From Bacillota bacterium (lineage in GTDB: Bacteria; Bacillota; Clostridia; Oscillospirales; Oscillospiraceae), in assembly GCA_023393155.1 (NCBI GenBank), contig JAEWML010000142.1, forward strand, positions 1-17,886: a stretch of DNA of 17,886 bases. The letters are read 5' to 3'. The notes below the pieces were generated by a model. That model saw only the letters and a list, made by a program, of their open reading frames with translations. It was not told the origin of the DNA and ran no database searches. Position numbers and translations under genes: made by a program. This document shows positions 5,556 to 13,051 of this stretch, one piece after another. The first letter of the stretch is position 1. Every line of letters begins with the position of its first letter.

Positions 5556-7113
5556 CATTTTTAACTCCATGGAGCTGGACGCAATCGGGGAAGTGATGAA
5601 CATCAGCCTTGGTTCCTCCGCCACGGCGGTGTCCAACCTGCTGGATCATCGGGTGGAGATCACTACACCCAGGGTCAGCGTATCCGATGTGGCGGATTTT
5701 AATATCGCCGATCTGGAGCCTGCCGTGGGCGTGGAAATCCGCTACATATCCGGCTTGGTGGGAAGCAACATCATGCTGCTGCGCCGCAGCGATGTGAAGG
5801 TAATCGTGGATATCCTGATGGGCTCGGAAACACCGGACGAAGAGTTCGAGATGAACGAGCTTACCATCAGCGCGGTGTGCGAGGTCATGAACCAGATGAT
5901 GGGCGCGGCTTCAACGGCGCTGTCCGATTTTCTGGGCATTCCCGTAAACATTTCCACGCCGGAGTCCTTTGAGCTTCAGGACTTTGACCAGTTTAAAAAA
6001 GACCACTTCCCCATGCAGGACGGCAAATGCGTGGTTGTGCGCTTTGTGCTTAAAATCGACAATGTGCTGCAAAGCGAATTTATTAACGTCATGTCGGTGG
6101 ACTTGACAAGGGAGCTGCTCTCCGGTCTGGGACTGGGCGAGGACGAGGACGCCGCGCCTCCGGAATCCACCTCTGCGGAGCAACTCGCTGCCCCGATGGA
6201 AGGCGGTCCGAAGCTGAGCCAGTCGGAAATTGAACGGCTGATGAGCAGCGCGCAGAACGAACCGAGCCCTGCCCCGGCTCCTGCCGCCTCAGGCGGCATG
6301 CTGAGTCAGGAGGAAATTGAAAAGCTGATGAACGGTGCACAGGCGGCTCCGCCTCCCGCCCCCGCTTCCTCTGGAGGAATGCTGAGCCAGGAGGAAATTG
6401 AAAAGCTGATGAGCGGTGCACAGGCGGCTCCGCCTCCCGCTCCCGCTTCCTCTGGAGGAATGTTGAGCCAGGCTGAGATTGAAAAACTGATGAGCGGTGC
6501 ACAGGCGGCTCCGCCTCCCGCCACCGCCGCCTCCGGAGGCACGCTGAATCAGGAGGAAATCGAGCGGCTGATGAGCGGTATGCAGTCCCCGGCACAGCCG
6601 ATTCCCGCCCCCCAGCCTCCGATTCCCCCTCAGCCCGCCGTCCCGGTTTATCCCGCGCCGGAGCCTCAGGCCGTCCCCAGCGGGGTGCAGCCCATGCCGC
6701 CCTACGGGCAGTATCCGGGCTATTATCCGCCTCAACCCTATTATCCGGCCCCTGGCCCCGCCCCCACGGTGCACGCGCCCAGGGTGATTCAATCCGTTCC
6801 GGCGGAGATGCCGCACTTTGCAAACGGCGAGCAGCTGGACGAGCAGCAGGCGGAAAATCTGGATCTGCTGATGTCGGTTCCTCTGGAGGTTTCCGTGGAA
6901 ATCGGGCGGGCCCGCCGGAAGGTGCAGGACGTGCTGGCCTTTACCAAGGGATCGCTGGTGATGCTGAACAAGCTGGCCGGCGATCAGGTGGACCTGTTTG
7001 TAAATGGACAGTGCATCGCCAAGGGCGATGTGGTTGTCGTGGATGATAATTTTGGAATCCGCATCACCGAGGTTTTAAAAGCCCCCGATCCCAACGAGCT
7101 GGTCAAGGGATAA
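5545..7113 (+). CDS. fliY: Flagellar switch phosphatase FliY with five tandem CheY-binding-like motifs
   Basis: FliY is the C-ring protein of Bacillota that joins a CheC-like CheY-P phosphatase domain to a FliN-like domain. At 522 residues it is clearly longer than typical FliY (about 380). Residues 8-190 hold the CheC-like domain with two intact signatures: Asp12/Glu16/Asn19/Pro42 and Ser109/Glu113/Asn116/Pro139. Residues 191-440 are a long linker. It contains five copies of LSQxEIxxLM (224, 253, 280, 307, 334), each closely resembling the FliM N-terminal peptide, and then a Pro/Tyr/Gln-rich stretch (348-412). The C-terminal FliN-like SpoA domain spans about 441-515. The N-terminal CheY-binding peptide of B. 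subtilis FliY is absent; the protein starts almost directly with the phosphatase domain. ATG 5545 overlaps fliM; GGAGGGAAGG (5522-5531) is a possible ribosome site. Confidence 0.95.
   Translation: MADNIFNSMELDAIGEVMNISLGSSATAVSNLLDHRVEITTPRVSVSDVADFNIADLEPAVGVEIRYISGLVGSNIMLLRRSDVKVIVDILMGSETPDEEFEMNELTISAVCEVMNQMMGAASTALSDFLGIPVNISTPESFELQDFDQFKKDHFPMQDGKCVVVRFVLKIDNVLQSEFINVMSVDLTRELLSGLGLGEDEDAAPPESTSAEQLAAPMEGGPKLSQSEIERLMSSAQNEPSPAPAPAASGGMLSQEEIEKLMNGAQAAPPPAPASSGGMLSQEEIEKLMSGAQAAPPPAPASSGGMLSQAEIEKLMSGAQAAPPPATAASGGTLNQEEIERLMSGMQSPAQPIPAPQPPIPPQPAVPVYPAPEPQAVPSGVQPMPPYGQYPGYYPPQPYYPAPGPAPTVHAPRVIQSVPAEMPHFANGEQLDEQQAENLDLLMSVPLEVSVEIGRARRKVQDVLAFTKGSLVMLNKLAGDQVDLFVNGQCIAKGDVVVVDDNFGIRITEVLKAPDPNELVKG
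6214..6585 (+). repeat. In-frame 81-bp tandem repeat inside fliY encoding five LSQxEIxxLM motifs
   Basis: Motif copies start at bases 6214, 6301, 6382, 6463 and 6544. The first spacing is 87 bases and the next three are exactly 81 (27 codons). Units 6301-6381 and 6382-6462 differ at only 3 of 81 positions; the third (6463-6543) differs from the second at about 12. Each unit encodes the helix-like motif, then a small Gly/Ala/Gln piece and a Pro/Ala-rich spacer (AAPPPAPASSGG type). The last copy is followed by a different Pro-rich sequence. High DNA identity, including synonymous sites, points to recent tandem duplication by slippage or recombination. Confidence 0.95.
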
Positions 7114-7177
7114 GCCCTATGACCCGCGCAGGGAAACTGAAATTTAAAAAACAGATTCAGAAAAAGGAAGGTTTAAC

Positions 7178-7543
7178 ATGGCTAAGATTTTAGTGGTTGA
7201 CGACGCGGCGTTTATGCGCAAGGTCATTAAGGACACCCTTTCCAAGAACGGATATACCGAGCTGTTTGAAGCGGTGGACGGTGCGGACGCCGTGGAGAAA
7301 TATGGGGAGATTCACCCCGATCTGGTCATCATGGACATTACCATGCCCAACATGGACGGGCTGGAGGCCCTGAAAACCATTCGCGGCAAAGACGGCAACG
7401 CCAACGTGGTTATGTGCTCCGCCATGGGACAGGAGAGCATGGTCATCGACGCGGTGCGCTCCGGCGCAAAGGACTTTATTGTCAAGCCCTTTAAGGCTGA
7501 CCGCGTGCTCAAGACGGTGAATTCCATCATTGGAAATCCCTGA
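7178..7543 (+). CDS. cheY: Chemotaxis response regulator CheY
   Basis: This 121-residue single-domain receiver has every residue expected of an active CheY: the acidic pair Asp8/Asp9, the phosphorylation site Asp53 in LVIMDITMP, Ser81 in the CSAMG turn, and Lys103 in IVKPF. There is no output domain. Its position directly after fliM and fliY, and before the export genes, is the classic Bacillus-like order, so it should be the CheY that binds the switch. The gene has a good ribosome site (AAGGAAGG) within a locally A-rich leader. The 64-base gap before it shows no convincing promoter or terminator. CheA, which would phosphorylate it, is not in the window. Confidence 0.96.
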   Translation: MAKILVVDDAAFMRKVIKDTLSKNGYTELFEAVDGADAVEKYGEIHPDLVIMDITMPNMDGLEALKTIRGKDGNANVVMCSAMGQESMVIDAVRSGAKDFIVKPFKADRVLKTVNSIIGNP

Positions 7544-7546
7544 TTT

Positions 7547-7930
7547 ATGCCGTGGGAGGAAATAGGCGCCCTTTTGGGGATGCTGGCGGCTGTCCTCGGC
7601 GTGCTGGTTCTTGCATGGCTGTTTACCCGATATCTGGCTCGGCGCGCACCGGGGCTTGGCGGCCTTTTGCCGGGTCGGAGCGGAAAGCTCCGGCTGCTGG
7701 AGCGGATGCCGCTGGGGCGGGAGCAGTTCCTTGCGGTGGTGCAGGCGGGGGAGATCTATTTCCTGCTGGGCGTCACCGGCAGCGGGGTTTCGCTTTTGCG
7801 GGAGCTGAGCGCGGAGGAAGCGGCGGCGTGGGACAGCGAGGCGCAGGCCGCGTCACCCCCGGCTGGGCCGGAAGCCCCCATTCCCTTTCGGGATGCGTTG
7901 CGGGATGTTTTGAAACAGAGAAAGAAGTAG
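7547..7930 (+). CDS. fliO: Flagellar biosynthesis protein FliO
   Basis: FliO helps assemble the FliP ring of the flagellar export gate. The 127-residue product has one N-terminal membrane segment (about residues 5-30) followed by the cytoplasmic FliO domain with LRLLERMPLGREQFLAVVQ and IYFLLGVT, close to the family pattern. The last third (about 93-127) is Ala/Pro-rich and then basic. Identity is supported strongly by position: it lies 3 bases after cheY and 12 bases before fliP. The ATG at 7547 lacks a strong ribosome site, so translation is probably coupled to cheY. Sequence conservation in FliO is low across bacteria, so context carries part of the call. Confidence 0.88.
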   Translation: MPWEEIGALLGMLAAVLGVLVLAWLFTRYLARRAPGLGGLLPGRSGKLRLLERMPLGREQFLAVVQAGEIYFLLGVTGSGVSLLRELSAEEAAAWDSEAQAASPPAGPEAPIPFRDALRDVLKQRKK

Positions 7931-7942
7931 GAGGAGCATAAC

Positions 7943-8611
7943 GTGACAGACGCACTGGTCAATGTCAACGGAGACAACGTACAGGCCCTCCAAATTCTTT
8001 TCCTGACCACAATGATGACCCTGCTGCCCTCGCTGCTGGTGATGATGACGTCCTTCACCCGGTATATCATCACGTTTTCCTTTCTGCGCACGGCGATGGG
8101 AACGCAGCAGACTCCGCCCAACGTGGTGCTTATCGGGGTGGCCCTGTTTTTAACCATGTTCACCATGAACCCCGTATTTTCCGCCATCAAGACCGAGGCC
8201 TACGACCCCTATGTGGCGGAGGAAATCGGACAGGAGGAATTTCTTGACCGGGCGCAGGTTCCGCTAAAGGATTTTATGCTGAGAAATACCGAGACTTCTT
8301 CCCTGAACCTGTTCTGTGATTTGGACGGGGCTGTGGACCGGCCTGCCGACGAGGCGGCGGCAAAGGCGCTTCCCATGCATGTTGTGGTGCCCTCTTTCAT
8401 GACCAGCGAGCTGAAGCGGGCCTTTGAGATTGGATTTCTGGTGTACATCCCTTTTATGCTGATTGATGTGGTGGTGGCCTCCGCGCTGATGTCCATGGGC
8501 ATGATCATGCTGCCCCCGTCCATGATTTCCACGCCCTTCAAGCTGCTTTTGTTTATCGTGCTCAACGGCTGGGAGCTGGTGTTCTCAACGCTGGTACAGG
8601 GCTTCCATTAG
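7943..8611 (+). CDS. fliP: Flagellar type III export gate protein FliP
   Basis: FliP forms the pentameric core of the export gate in the cytoplasmic membrane with FliQ and FliR. The 222-residue product has the family's N-terminal pair of membrane segments with FTRYIITFSFLRTAMG and TPPNVVLIGVALFLT, a periplasmic-side polar loop (about 85-145), and a C-terminal pair with FEIGFLVYIPFMLIDVVVAS and the conserved GMIMLPP and ending GWELV. There is no cleavable signal peptide, as in B. subtilis FliP. The start is a GTG at 7943 with a strong ribosome site (GGAGGAG). Confidence 0.96.
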   Translation: MTDALVNVNGDNVQALQILFLTTMMTLLPSLLVMMTSFTRYIITFSFLRTAMGTQQTPPNVVLIGVALFLTMFTMNPVFSAIKTEAYDPYVAEEIGQEEFLDRAQVPLKDFMLRNTETSSLNLFCDLDGAVDRPADEAAAKALPMHVVVPSFMTSELKRAFEIGFLVYIPFMLIDVVVASALMSMGMIMLPPSMISTPFKLLLFIVLNGWELVFSTLVQGFH

Positions 8612-8625
8612 AAAGGGGCGATAGC

Positions 8626-8880
8626 ATGGAGCTGAATGCGGGCGAGGTACTTCGGCAGGGCATTTTTGTGGTGATTCGTCTGGCGGGTCCCATGCTCATT
8701 CTGAGCATGGTGGTGGGTGTGCTGGTGGCCATTTTTCAGGCGGTCACGCAGATTCATGACCAGACGCTGGGCTTTGTTTTGAAGCTGGTGGTCATCGGGC
8801 TGGTGCTGTTTATCGGCGGCGGCTGGATGATGAACACGCTGGTGGATTACAGCCGGTATCTGTTCACGCTGATGCTGTGA
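8626..8880 (+). CDS. fliQ: Flagellar type III export gate protein FliQ
   Basis: FliQ is the small two-helix subunit of the export gate. The 84-residue product shows two membrane hairpin segments (about 15-40 and 50-75). Family features include GPMLILSMVVGVLVAIFQA, followed by TQIHDQTLGFVLKL, the Q-x-x-x-Q/TL region typical of FliQ. Length is within the usual 85-90 residues. The gene lies between fliP (14 bases before) and fliR (13 bases after). ATG 8626 follows GAAAGGGG. Confidence 0.96.
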   Translation: MELNAGEVLRQGIFVVIRLAGPMLILSMVVGVLVAIFQAVTQIHDQTLGFVLKLVVIGLVLFIGGGWMMNTLVDYSRYLFTLML

Positions 8881-8893
8881 AGCGGGGTGCGGT

Positions 8894-9664
8894 ATGATCG
8901 ACTGGGGCAGGCTTACGCTGCTGTTTTACATTCTGATGCGGATGAGCGGCTTTGTACTGTTCAATCCGCTGCTGGGGCGGCGAAACCTCCCCGGCATCTT
9001 CCGGGCAGGACTTACGCTGGTGCTGACATGGTTTGTGGCCTCGTTTACCAAGGGGACCGCGCCCGTGCCGGCGCATCTGATTGAGTTTGGCGTCCGGCTG
9101 CTGCTGGAGCTGGGCGTTGGCTTTATGGTGGGAATGACGGTTCAGTTTTTCATTTACCTTATCCCCCAGCAGGCGGGCGAAATCATCGATAACCAGATGG
9201 GCATGTCCATGTCCAAGGAATACGACCCCGCCTCCAACATCTCCATGTCCGTCAGCAGCACGCTGTTTACCACTTTGATGACGCTGCTGTTTTTCGCGGC
9301 AAACGGACACAACACGCTTTTGCGTATTTTGCTTACTTCCGGAGAGATCATCCCCTTTGGGCAGGCGGCGCTGGGACAGGCCGCCATGCAGGCGGGGATA
9401 GAGCTGTTTATCGAGTGCTTTGTGCTGGGGGTGAAGCTGGCGGTGCCGATTTTGGCGGCCGAGCTGCTGGGGCAGATTGGAATGGGCGTTTTAATGAAGG
9501 TCATTCCGCAGATTAACGTGTTTTCCATCAACATCGAGCTGAAGGTCATTATCGGACTGGTGCTGCTGATGCTGTTTATGTCGCCTATCAGCGAATTTAT
9601 GCTGCGGGCGGAAAATGAGATGCTCGTTGCCGTGCGGGAAACGCTGACGGTGCTGGCCACCTAA
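8894..9664 (+). CDS. fliR: Flagellar type III export gate protein FliR
   Basis: FliR completes the export gate core with FliP and FliQ. The 256-residue product is strongly hydrophobic with about six membrane segments. It contains recognisable FliR features: LFYILMRMSGFVLFNPLLGRRNLP at the N-terminus, the GFMVGMTVQFFIYLIPQQAGEIIDNQMG region, and a C-terminal region with QINVFSINIELKVIIGLVLL. FliR is a separate gene from flhB here, unlike the fliR-flhB fusion known in some clostridia. ATG 8894 follows GGGGTGCGG, an acceptable ribosome site. Confidence 0.95.
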   Translation: MIDWGRLTLLFYILMRMSGFVLFNPLLGRRNLPGIFRAGLTLVLTWFVASFTKGTAPVPAHLIEFGVRLLLELGVGFMVGMTVQFFIYLIPQQAGEIIDNQMGMSMSKEYDPASNISMSVSSTLFTTLMTLLFFAANGHNTLLRILLTSGEIIPFGQAALGQAAMQAGIELFIECFVLGVKLAVPILAAELLGQIGMGVLMKVIPQINVFSINIELKVIIGLVLLMLFMSPISEFMLRAENEMLVAVRETLTVLAT

Positions 9665-9694
9665 AAAGGGGGTCGGCAAAAGGGGGGAACGTCT

Positions 9695-10795
9695 GTGCCG
9701 GAGGGCAACAAAACAGAAAAGGCAACCCCCAAAAAGCGACGGGACCAACGAAAAAAAGGCAACGTCTTTCTCAGTAAGGATGCGGTGGCCGTGGCCACGC
9801 TGCTGGTGGGCTATATGACGCTGCGCCTCACCATGCGGGGCGCTGTGGAGCAGCTTGATTCCTTTTTCCATGTATGTATGAGCCTTGCGGGGAATCTCTC
9901 CTCCGTTTCTCTGGAGAGGCAGCTTCCCGACCTTCTCAAGGAGGGGGCGTACACCCTGTTTATGGCGGTGGGGCCCACCATTTTGGCGGTGGCAGTAACG
10001 GCCGTGGCGGCCACCTTTGCGCAAACCCGGCTGCTGGTGTCCGGGCAGTCCATCCAACCCAAGTTCAACCGGCTAAACCCGCTGGAGGGCTTTAAAAAGC
10101 TGTTTTCCCTGCGAAGCGTGGTGGAGGCAGGGAAGGGCATCATCAAGATTACCATTCTTCTGATTATTATTTGTAGGTTTATCAGCGGGTGCGTGGTTGC
10201 CTTTGCCAATTATTTAAATACGGATATAACCGCCGTTTGCGGCGACATTCTCAGCCGCCTCAGCGGCATGATTCTCCAGATTATCATTGCGTTTGTTGCC
10301 GTGGCAGGCTTTGATTTCTACTATCAGTGGTGGGATTACGAGCGCCAGATGCGCATGACGAAGCAGGAGGTCAAGGAGGAATATAAACAGACCGAGGGCG
10401 ATCCTCAAATTAAGGGAAAAATCAGGGAGGCCCAGCGGAAAATGGCCCAGTCCCGCATGATGCAGCAGGTGCCTCAGGCGGATGTGGTCATCAGAAACCC
10501 CACCCACGTGGCGGTGGCTCTGCGCTATAAGCCGGAGACGGACGCGGCCCCCGTGGTCCTTGCAAAGGGGCTGGACGAGGTGGCCCTGCGCATTGTAAAA
10601 ACGGCGGAGGAGCACGGCATCCCCACGGTGGAGGATGTTCCTCTGGCCCGATCCATTTACGCCTCCGCCGAGCTGAACCGGCAGATTCCGCCGGAGCTGT
10701 ACGGCGCGGTGGCGGATGTACTGGTATACGTCTTCCGGATGAATAACCGGGATTTAAGCAAGGAAATGGAGCTGGACGGGCAGGAAAGCCGTTGA
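9695..10795 (+). CDS. flhB: Flagellar export switch protein FlhB
   Basis: FlhB closes around the FliPQR gate and switches export from hook-type to filament-type substrates after self-cleavage, when triggered by FliK. The 366-residue product begins with the family's charged leader (GNKTEKATPKKRRDQRKKGN), then four membrane segments (about 30-210). It then has a cytoplasmic domain with the autocleavage motif NPTH at residues 268-271, so cleavage between Asn268 and Pro269 is expected. PLARSIY and the PPELYGAVADVLVYVF ending are typical. The start is a GTG at 9695 after GGGGGG. Confidence 0.96.
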   Translation: MPEGNKTEKATPKKRRDQRKKGNVFLSKDAVAVATLLVGYMTLRLTMRGAVEQLDSFFHVCMSLAGNLSSVSLERQLPDLLKEGAYTLFMAVGPTILAVAVTAVAATFAQTRLLVSGQSIQPKFNRLNPLEGFKKLFSLRSVVEAGKGIIKITILLIIICRFISGCVVAFANYLNTDITAVCGDILSRLSGMILQIIIAFVAVAGFDFYYQWWDYERQMRMTKQEVKEEYKQTEGDPQIKGKIREAQRKMAQSRMMQQVPQADVVIRNPTHVAVALRYKPETDAAPVVLAKGLDEVALRIVKTAEEHGIPTVEDVPLARSIYASAELNRQIPPELYGAVADVLVYVFRMNNRDLSKEMELDGQESR

Positions 10796-10802
10796 CGGCT
10801 TT

Positions 10803-10836
10803 GGAGCCGCAGGCTCCCCCACCCCCCAATCCCCCC
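10803..10836 (+). promoter_or_regulatory. Hairpin followed by C-runs in the flhB-flhA gap
   Basis: GGAGCC (10803-10808) and GGCTCC (10812-10817) form a 6-bp stem with a 3-base loop. It runs directly into three cytosine tracts (10816-10820, 10822-10827, 10831-10836). There is no U-run. The C-tracts are the only sizeable homopolymer cluster outside genes in this window; on the other strand they give three G-runs. Role unknown; partial attenuation or mRNA processing between flhB and flhA is possible. Confidence 0.35.
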
Positions 10837-10886
10837 AAGGCACTGGAACAGGACCCGGAAATTAACCGAGGAAAGGCGGCGCGGCG

Positions 10887-12989
10887 ATGAGAAGACTTGC
10901 CAACAACATCATATCTCTCCTCGTGGTCGTCATTGTCCTGTTTTTGATTCTGCCGCTTCCGCCGATGATGATGGACATTCTGCTGATTATCAACATCTCG
11001 CTGTCCATCGTGATTTTGCTGATTACCATGAACATCTCGGACGCGCTGGAATTTTCCATCTTTCCCTCGCTGCTGCTGGTGACCACGCTGTTCCGATTGG
11101 GACTGAACGTGTCCTCCACTCGTTTGATTCTCTCCAACGGAGGCTATGCGGGCGCGGTGATCAAGGCGTTTGGCCAATTGATTACCAACGGGAATATTGT
11201 TATCGGCGTCATCATCTTCCTGATTATTGTGCTGATGCAGTTCATCGTTATCACCAAGGGCGCGGAGCGCGTGGCTGAGGTGGCTGCCCGCTTCACGCTG
11301 GACGCCATGCCCGGCAAGCAGATGGCCATTGACGCGGACCTCTCCTCCGGCCTGATTAACGAGCAGGACGCGCGGCTTCGCCGGGAAAAGGTGCAGCGTC
11401 AGGCGGATTTTTACGGCGCGATGGACGGCGCCACCAAAATCGTCAAGGGCGACGCCATCATGAGCCTGATTATCACCACCATCAACTTTGTGGCGGGTCT
11501 GATTATCGGGATTGTGCAGGGCGGCGGAGACTTCGCAAGCGTTTTGCAGGTGTATTCCATCGCCACCGTGGGCGACGGGCTGGTGTCCCAGCTCCCCGCG
11601 CTGATGATTTCCACCGCCACGGGCATGATTGTCACCCGCAGCGTGTCCGAGGACAGCCTGAACAACGATGTTCTCCGGCAGTTCAAGGCCCAGCCCCGGG
11701 CCATCATGGTGGCGGGGATTGTGCTTTTGTTTCTGGCGGTCATGCCCAACACGCCCCATCTGGCCCTGCTGCTGGTGGGCGCCGCGCTTACATTTTGGGG
11801 CTGGCGGGGCCTGAAAAGCATGGAGAAGGAAAAAACGCAGCGCGCCGCGCTGGAGGAGAAAGAGGCTGTGGAGGCCGCACAGGCTGCCAAGGCTCCCGGT
11901 GAAAACGAGTATTATAAGGACATCAACAACATCTATTCTCTGCTGGATGTGGAACCCATCGAGATGGAGTTTGGATACAGCCTGATTCCGTTGGTGGATG
12001 AGGCGCGGGGCGGACGGCTCATCAGCCGCATCGTCATCTTCCGCCGCCAGTATGCGCAGGACATGGGCTTTGTGGTCCCCTCGGTGCGGCTGCATGATTC
12101 CGCAACGCTTGGCACCAATCAGTATGTGATTAAGATTAAAGGCGAGCAGGTCGCAAAGGGCGAAATCCTTGTGGACTATTATCTGGCGCTGGAACCCACG
12201 GCTCCCAGCGGCGAGATCGACGGCATTGAAACCATCGAACCGGCATACGGCATTCCCTCCCGCTGGATTCTGCCGGAGAGCCGGGAGATGGCGGAGATTT
12301 ACGGGTACACCGTCATTGACCCTCTGTCTGTGATGCTGACCCATCTCTCCGAAACCATTAAAAAGCATGTGTACGAGCTGTTGGACCGGGAGGAGACGAT
12401 CCGGCTGGCGGAAAACCTGAAAAAGGCCGCGCCCCAGTTGGTGGAGGAAACCATTCCCGCCCTCATCTCTTATGCGATGCTGGAGCGAATTTTGCGAAGC
12501 CTTTTGAAGGAGGGCGTCCCCATCAAAAACTTAGGCACCATTGTGGAGGCCGCCGCCGACGCCATGAATACCACGCGGGACCCGGATTTAATTACCGAGG
12601 CGGTCCGCGCCGCTTTGACCCGGACCATTACCCGCCGCTTCTGCGAGCATGGGCAGCTTCGGGTGGTGACGCTGGACGCGGAGGTGGAAAAGCAAATCGT
12701 CTCCTCCCTCACCAAAAACGATCAGGGCGTGTATTTGGCCATGGGCGCGGACATGATGCAGCAAATTGTCTCCCAACTGGGAGAATCCGTGAAAAAATTC
12801 GCGGAGCTGGGGCAGACTCCCGTCATTCTCACAAGCCCCGTCATCCGCGTGTACTTAAGTCGGATGCTGTCTCAGTTTTTCCCCAATCTGTATGTGCTGT
12901 CCTTCAATGAAATTACGACCGATATTCAGATTCAGGCACTTGGCAACATTACGATGCAGCAGAAAAAGGAGACGGTGGAAAAGGTCTGA
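10887..12989 (+). CDS. flhA: Flagellar type III export protein FlhA
   Basis: FlhA forms the nonameric ring below the gate that receives chaperone-substrate complexes and helps use the proton motive force. The 700-residue product has the usual size. Eight membrane segments fill about residues 8-315, with the highly conserved cytoplasmic loop between them (FARFT-like AARFTLDAMPGKQMAIDADL, then GLI and the FYGAMDGATKIVKGDA segment). A linker (about 315-350) leads to the cytoplasmic domain (about 355-690), containing PAYGIPSRWI and the conserved VILTSPVIRVYLSRM near the end. The start ATG at 10887 has GAGGAAAGG at some distance upstream. The next gene is the sigma factor; flhF and flhG, often found here, are absent. 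Confidence 0.97.
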   Translation: MRRLANNIISLLVVVIVLFLILPLPPMMMDILLIINISLSIVILLITMNISDALEFSIFPSLLLVTTLFRLGLNVSSTRLILSNGGYAGAVIKAFGQLITNGNIVIGVIIFLIIVLMQFIVITKGAERVAEVAARFTLDAMPGKQMAIDADLSSGLINEQDARLRREKVQRQADFYGAMDGATKIVKGDAIMSLIITTINFVAGLIIGIVQGGGDFASVLQVYSIATVGDGLVSQLPALMISTATGMIVTRSVSEDSLNNDVLRQFKAQPRAIMVAGIVLLFLAVMPNTPHLALLLVGAALTFWGWRGLKSMEKEKTQRAALEEKEAVEAAQAAKAPGENEYYKDINNIYSLLDVEPIEMEFGYSLIPLVDEARGGRLISRIVIFRRQYAQDMGFVVPSVRLHDSATLGTNQYVIKIKGEQVAKGEILVDYYLALEPTAPSGEIDGIETIEPAYGIPSRWILPESREMAEIYGYTVIDPLSVMLTHLSETIKKHVYELLDREETIRLAENLKKAAPQLVEETIPALISYAMLERILRSLLKEGVPIKNLGTIVEAAADAMNTTRDPDLITEAVRAALTRTITRRFCEHGQLRVVTLDAEVEKQIVSSLTKNDQGVYLAMGADMMQQIVSQLGESVKKFAELGQTPVILTSPVIRVYLSRMLSQFFPNLYVLSFNEITTDIQIQALGNITMQQKKETVEKV

Positions 12990-12991
12990 TG

Positions 12992-13020
12992 AAACCCCAA
13001 GGCGCGGCGCATACGGGTTT
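12992..13020 (+). promoter_or_regulatory. Weak hairpin between flhA and the sigma-28 gene
   Basis: AAACCC (12992-12997) can pair with GGGTTT (13015-13020) around a GC-rich 17-base loop that itself contains GCGC repeats. It lies in the 62-base gap, just before the strong sigma-28 ribosome site (AAAGGAGGGG, 13035-13044). A 6-bp stem of this kind could arise by chance; included as part of the recurrent gap hairpins. Confidence 0.2.
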
Positions 13021-13051
13021 ATAAAAGCTTTGCGAAAGGAGGGGCAGTAGC

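Noticed and set aside
6214..6585. CRISPR-like array
   Set aside because: The direct repeats are in frame inside fliY, are 81 bases with no unique spacers, and encode a protein motif.
10491..12368. Long antisense open frame (625 codons) opposite flhB and flhA
   Set aside because: It lies wholly opposite well-conserved flhB/flhA coding sequence, has His/Gln-rich shadow composition, and no ribosome site or family resemblance. Such frames are expected in GC-rich genes.
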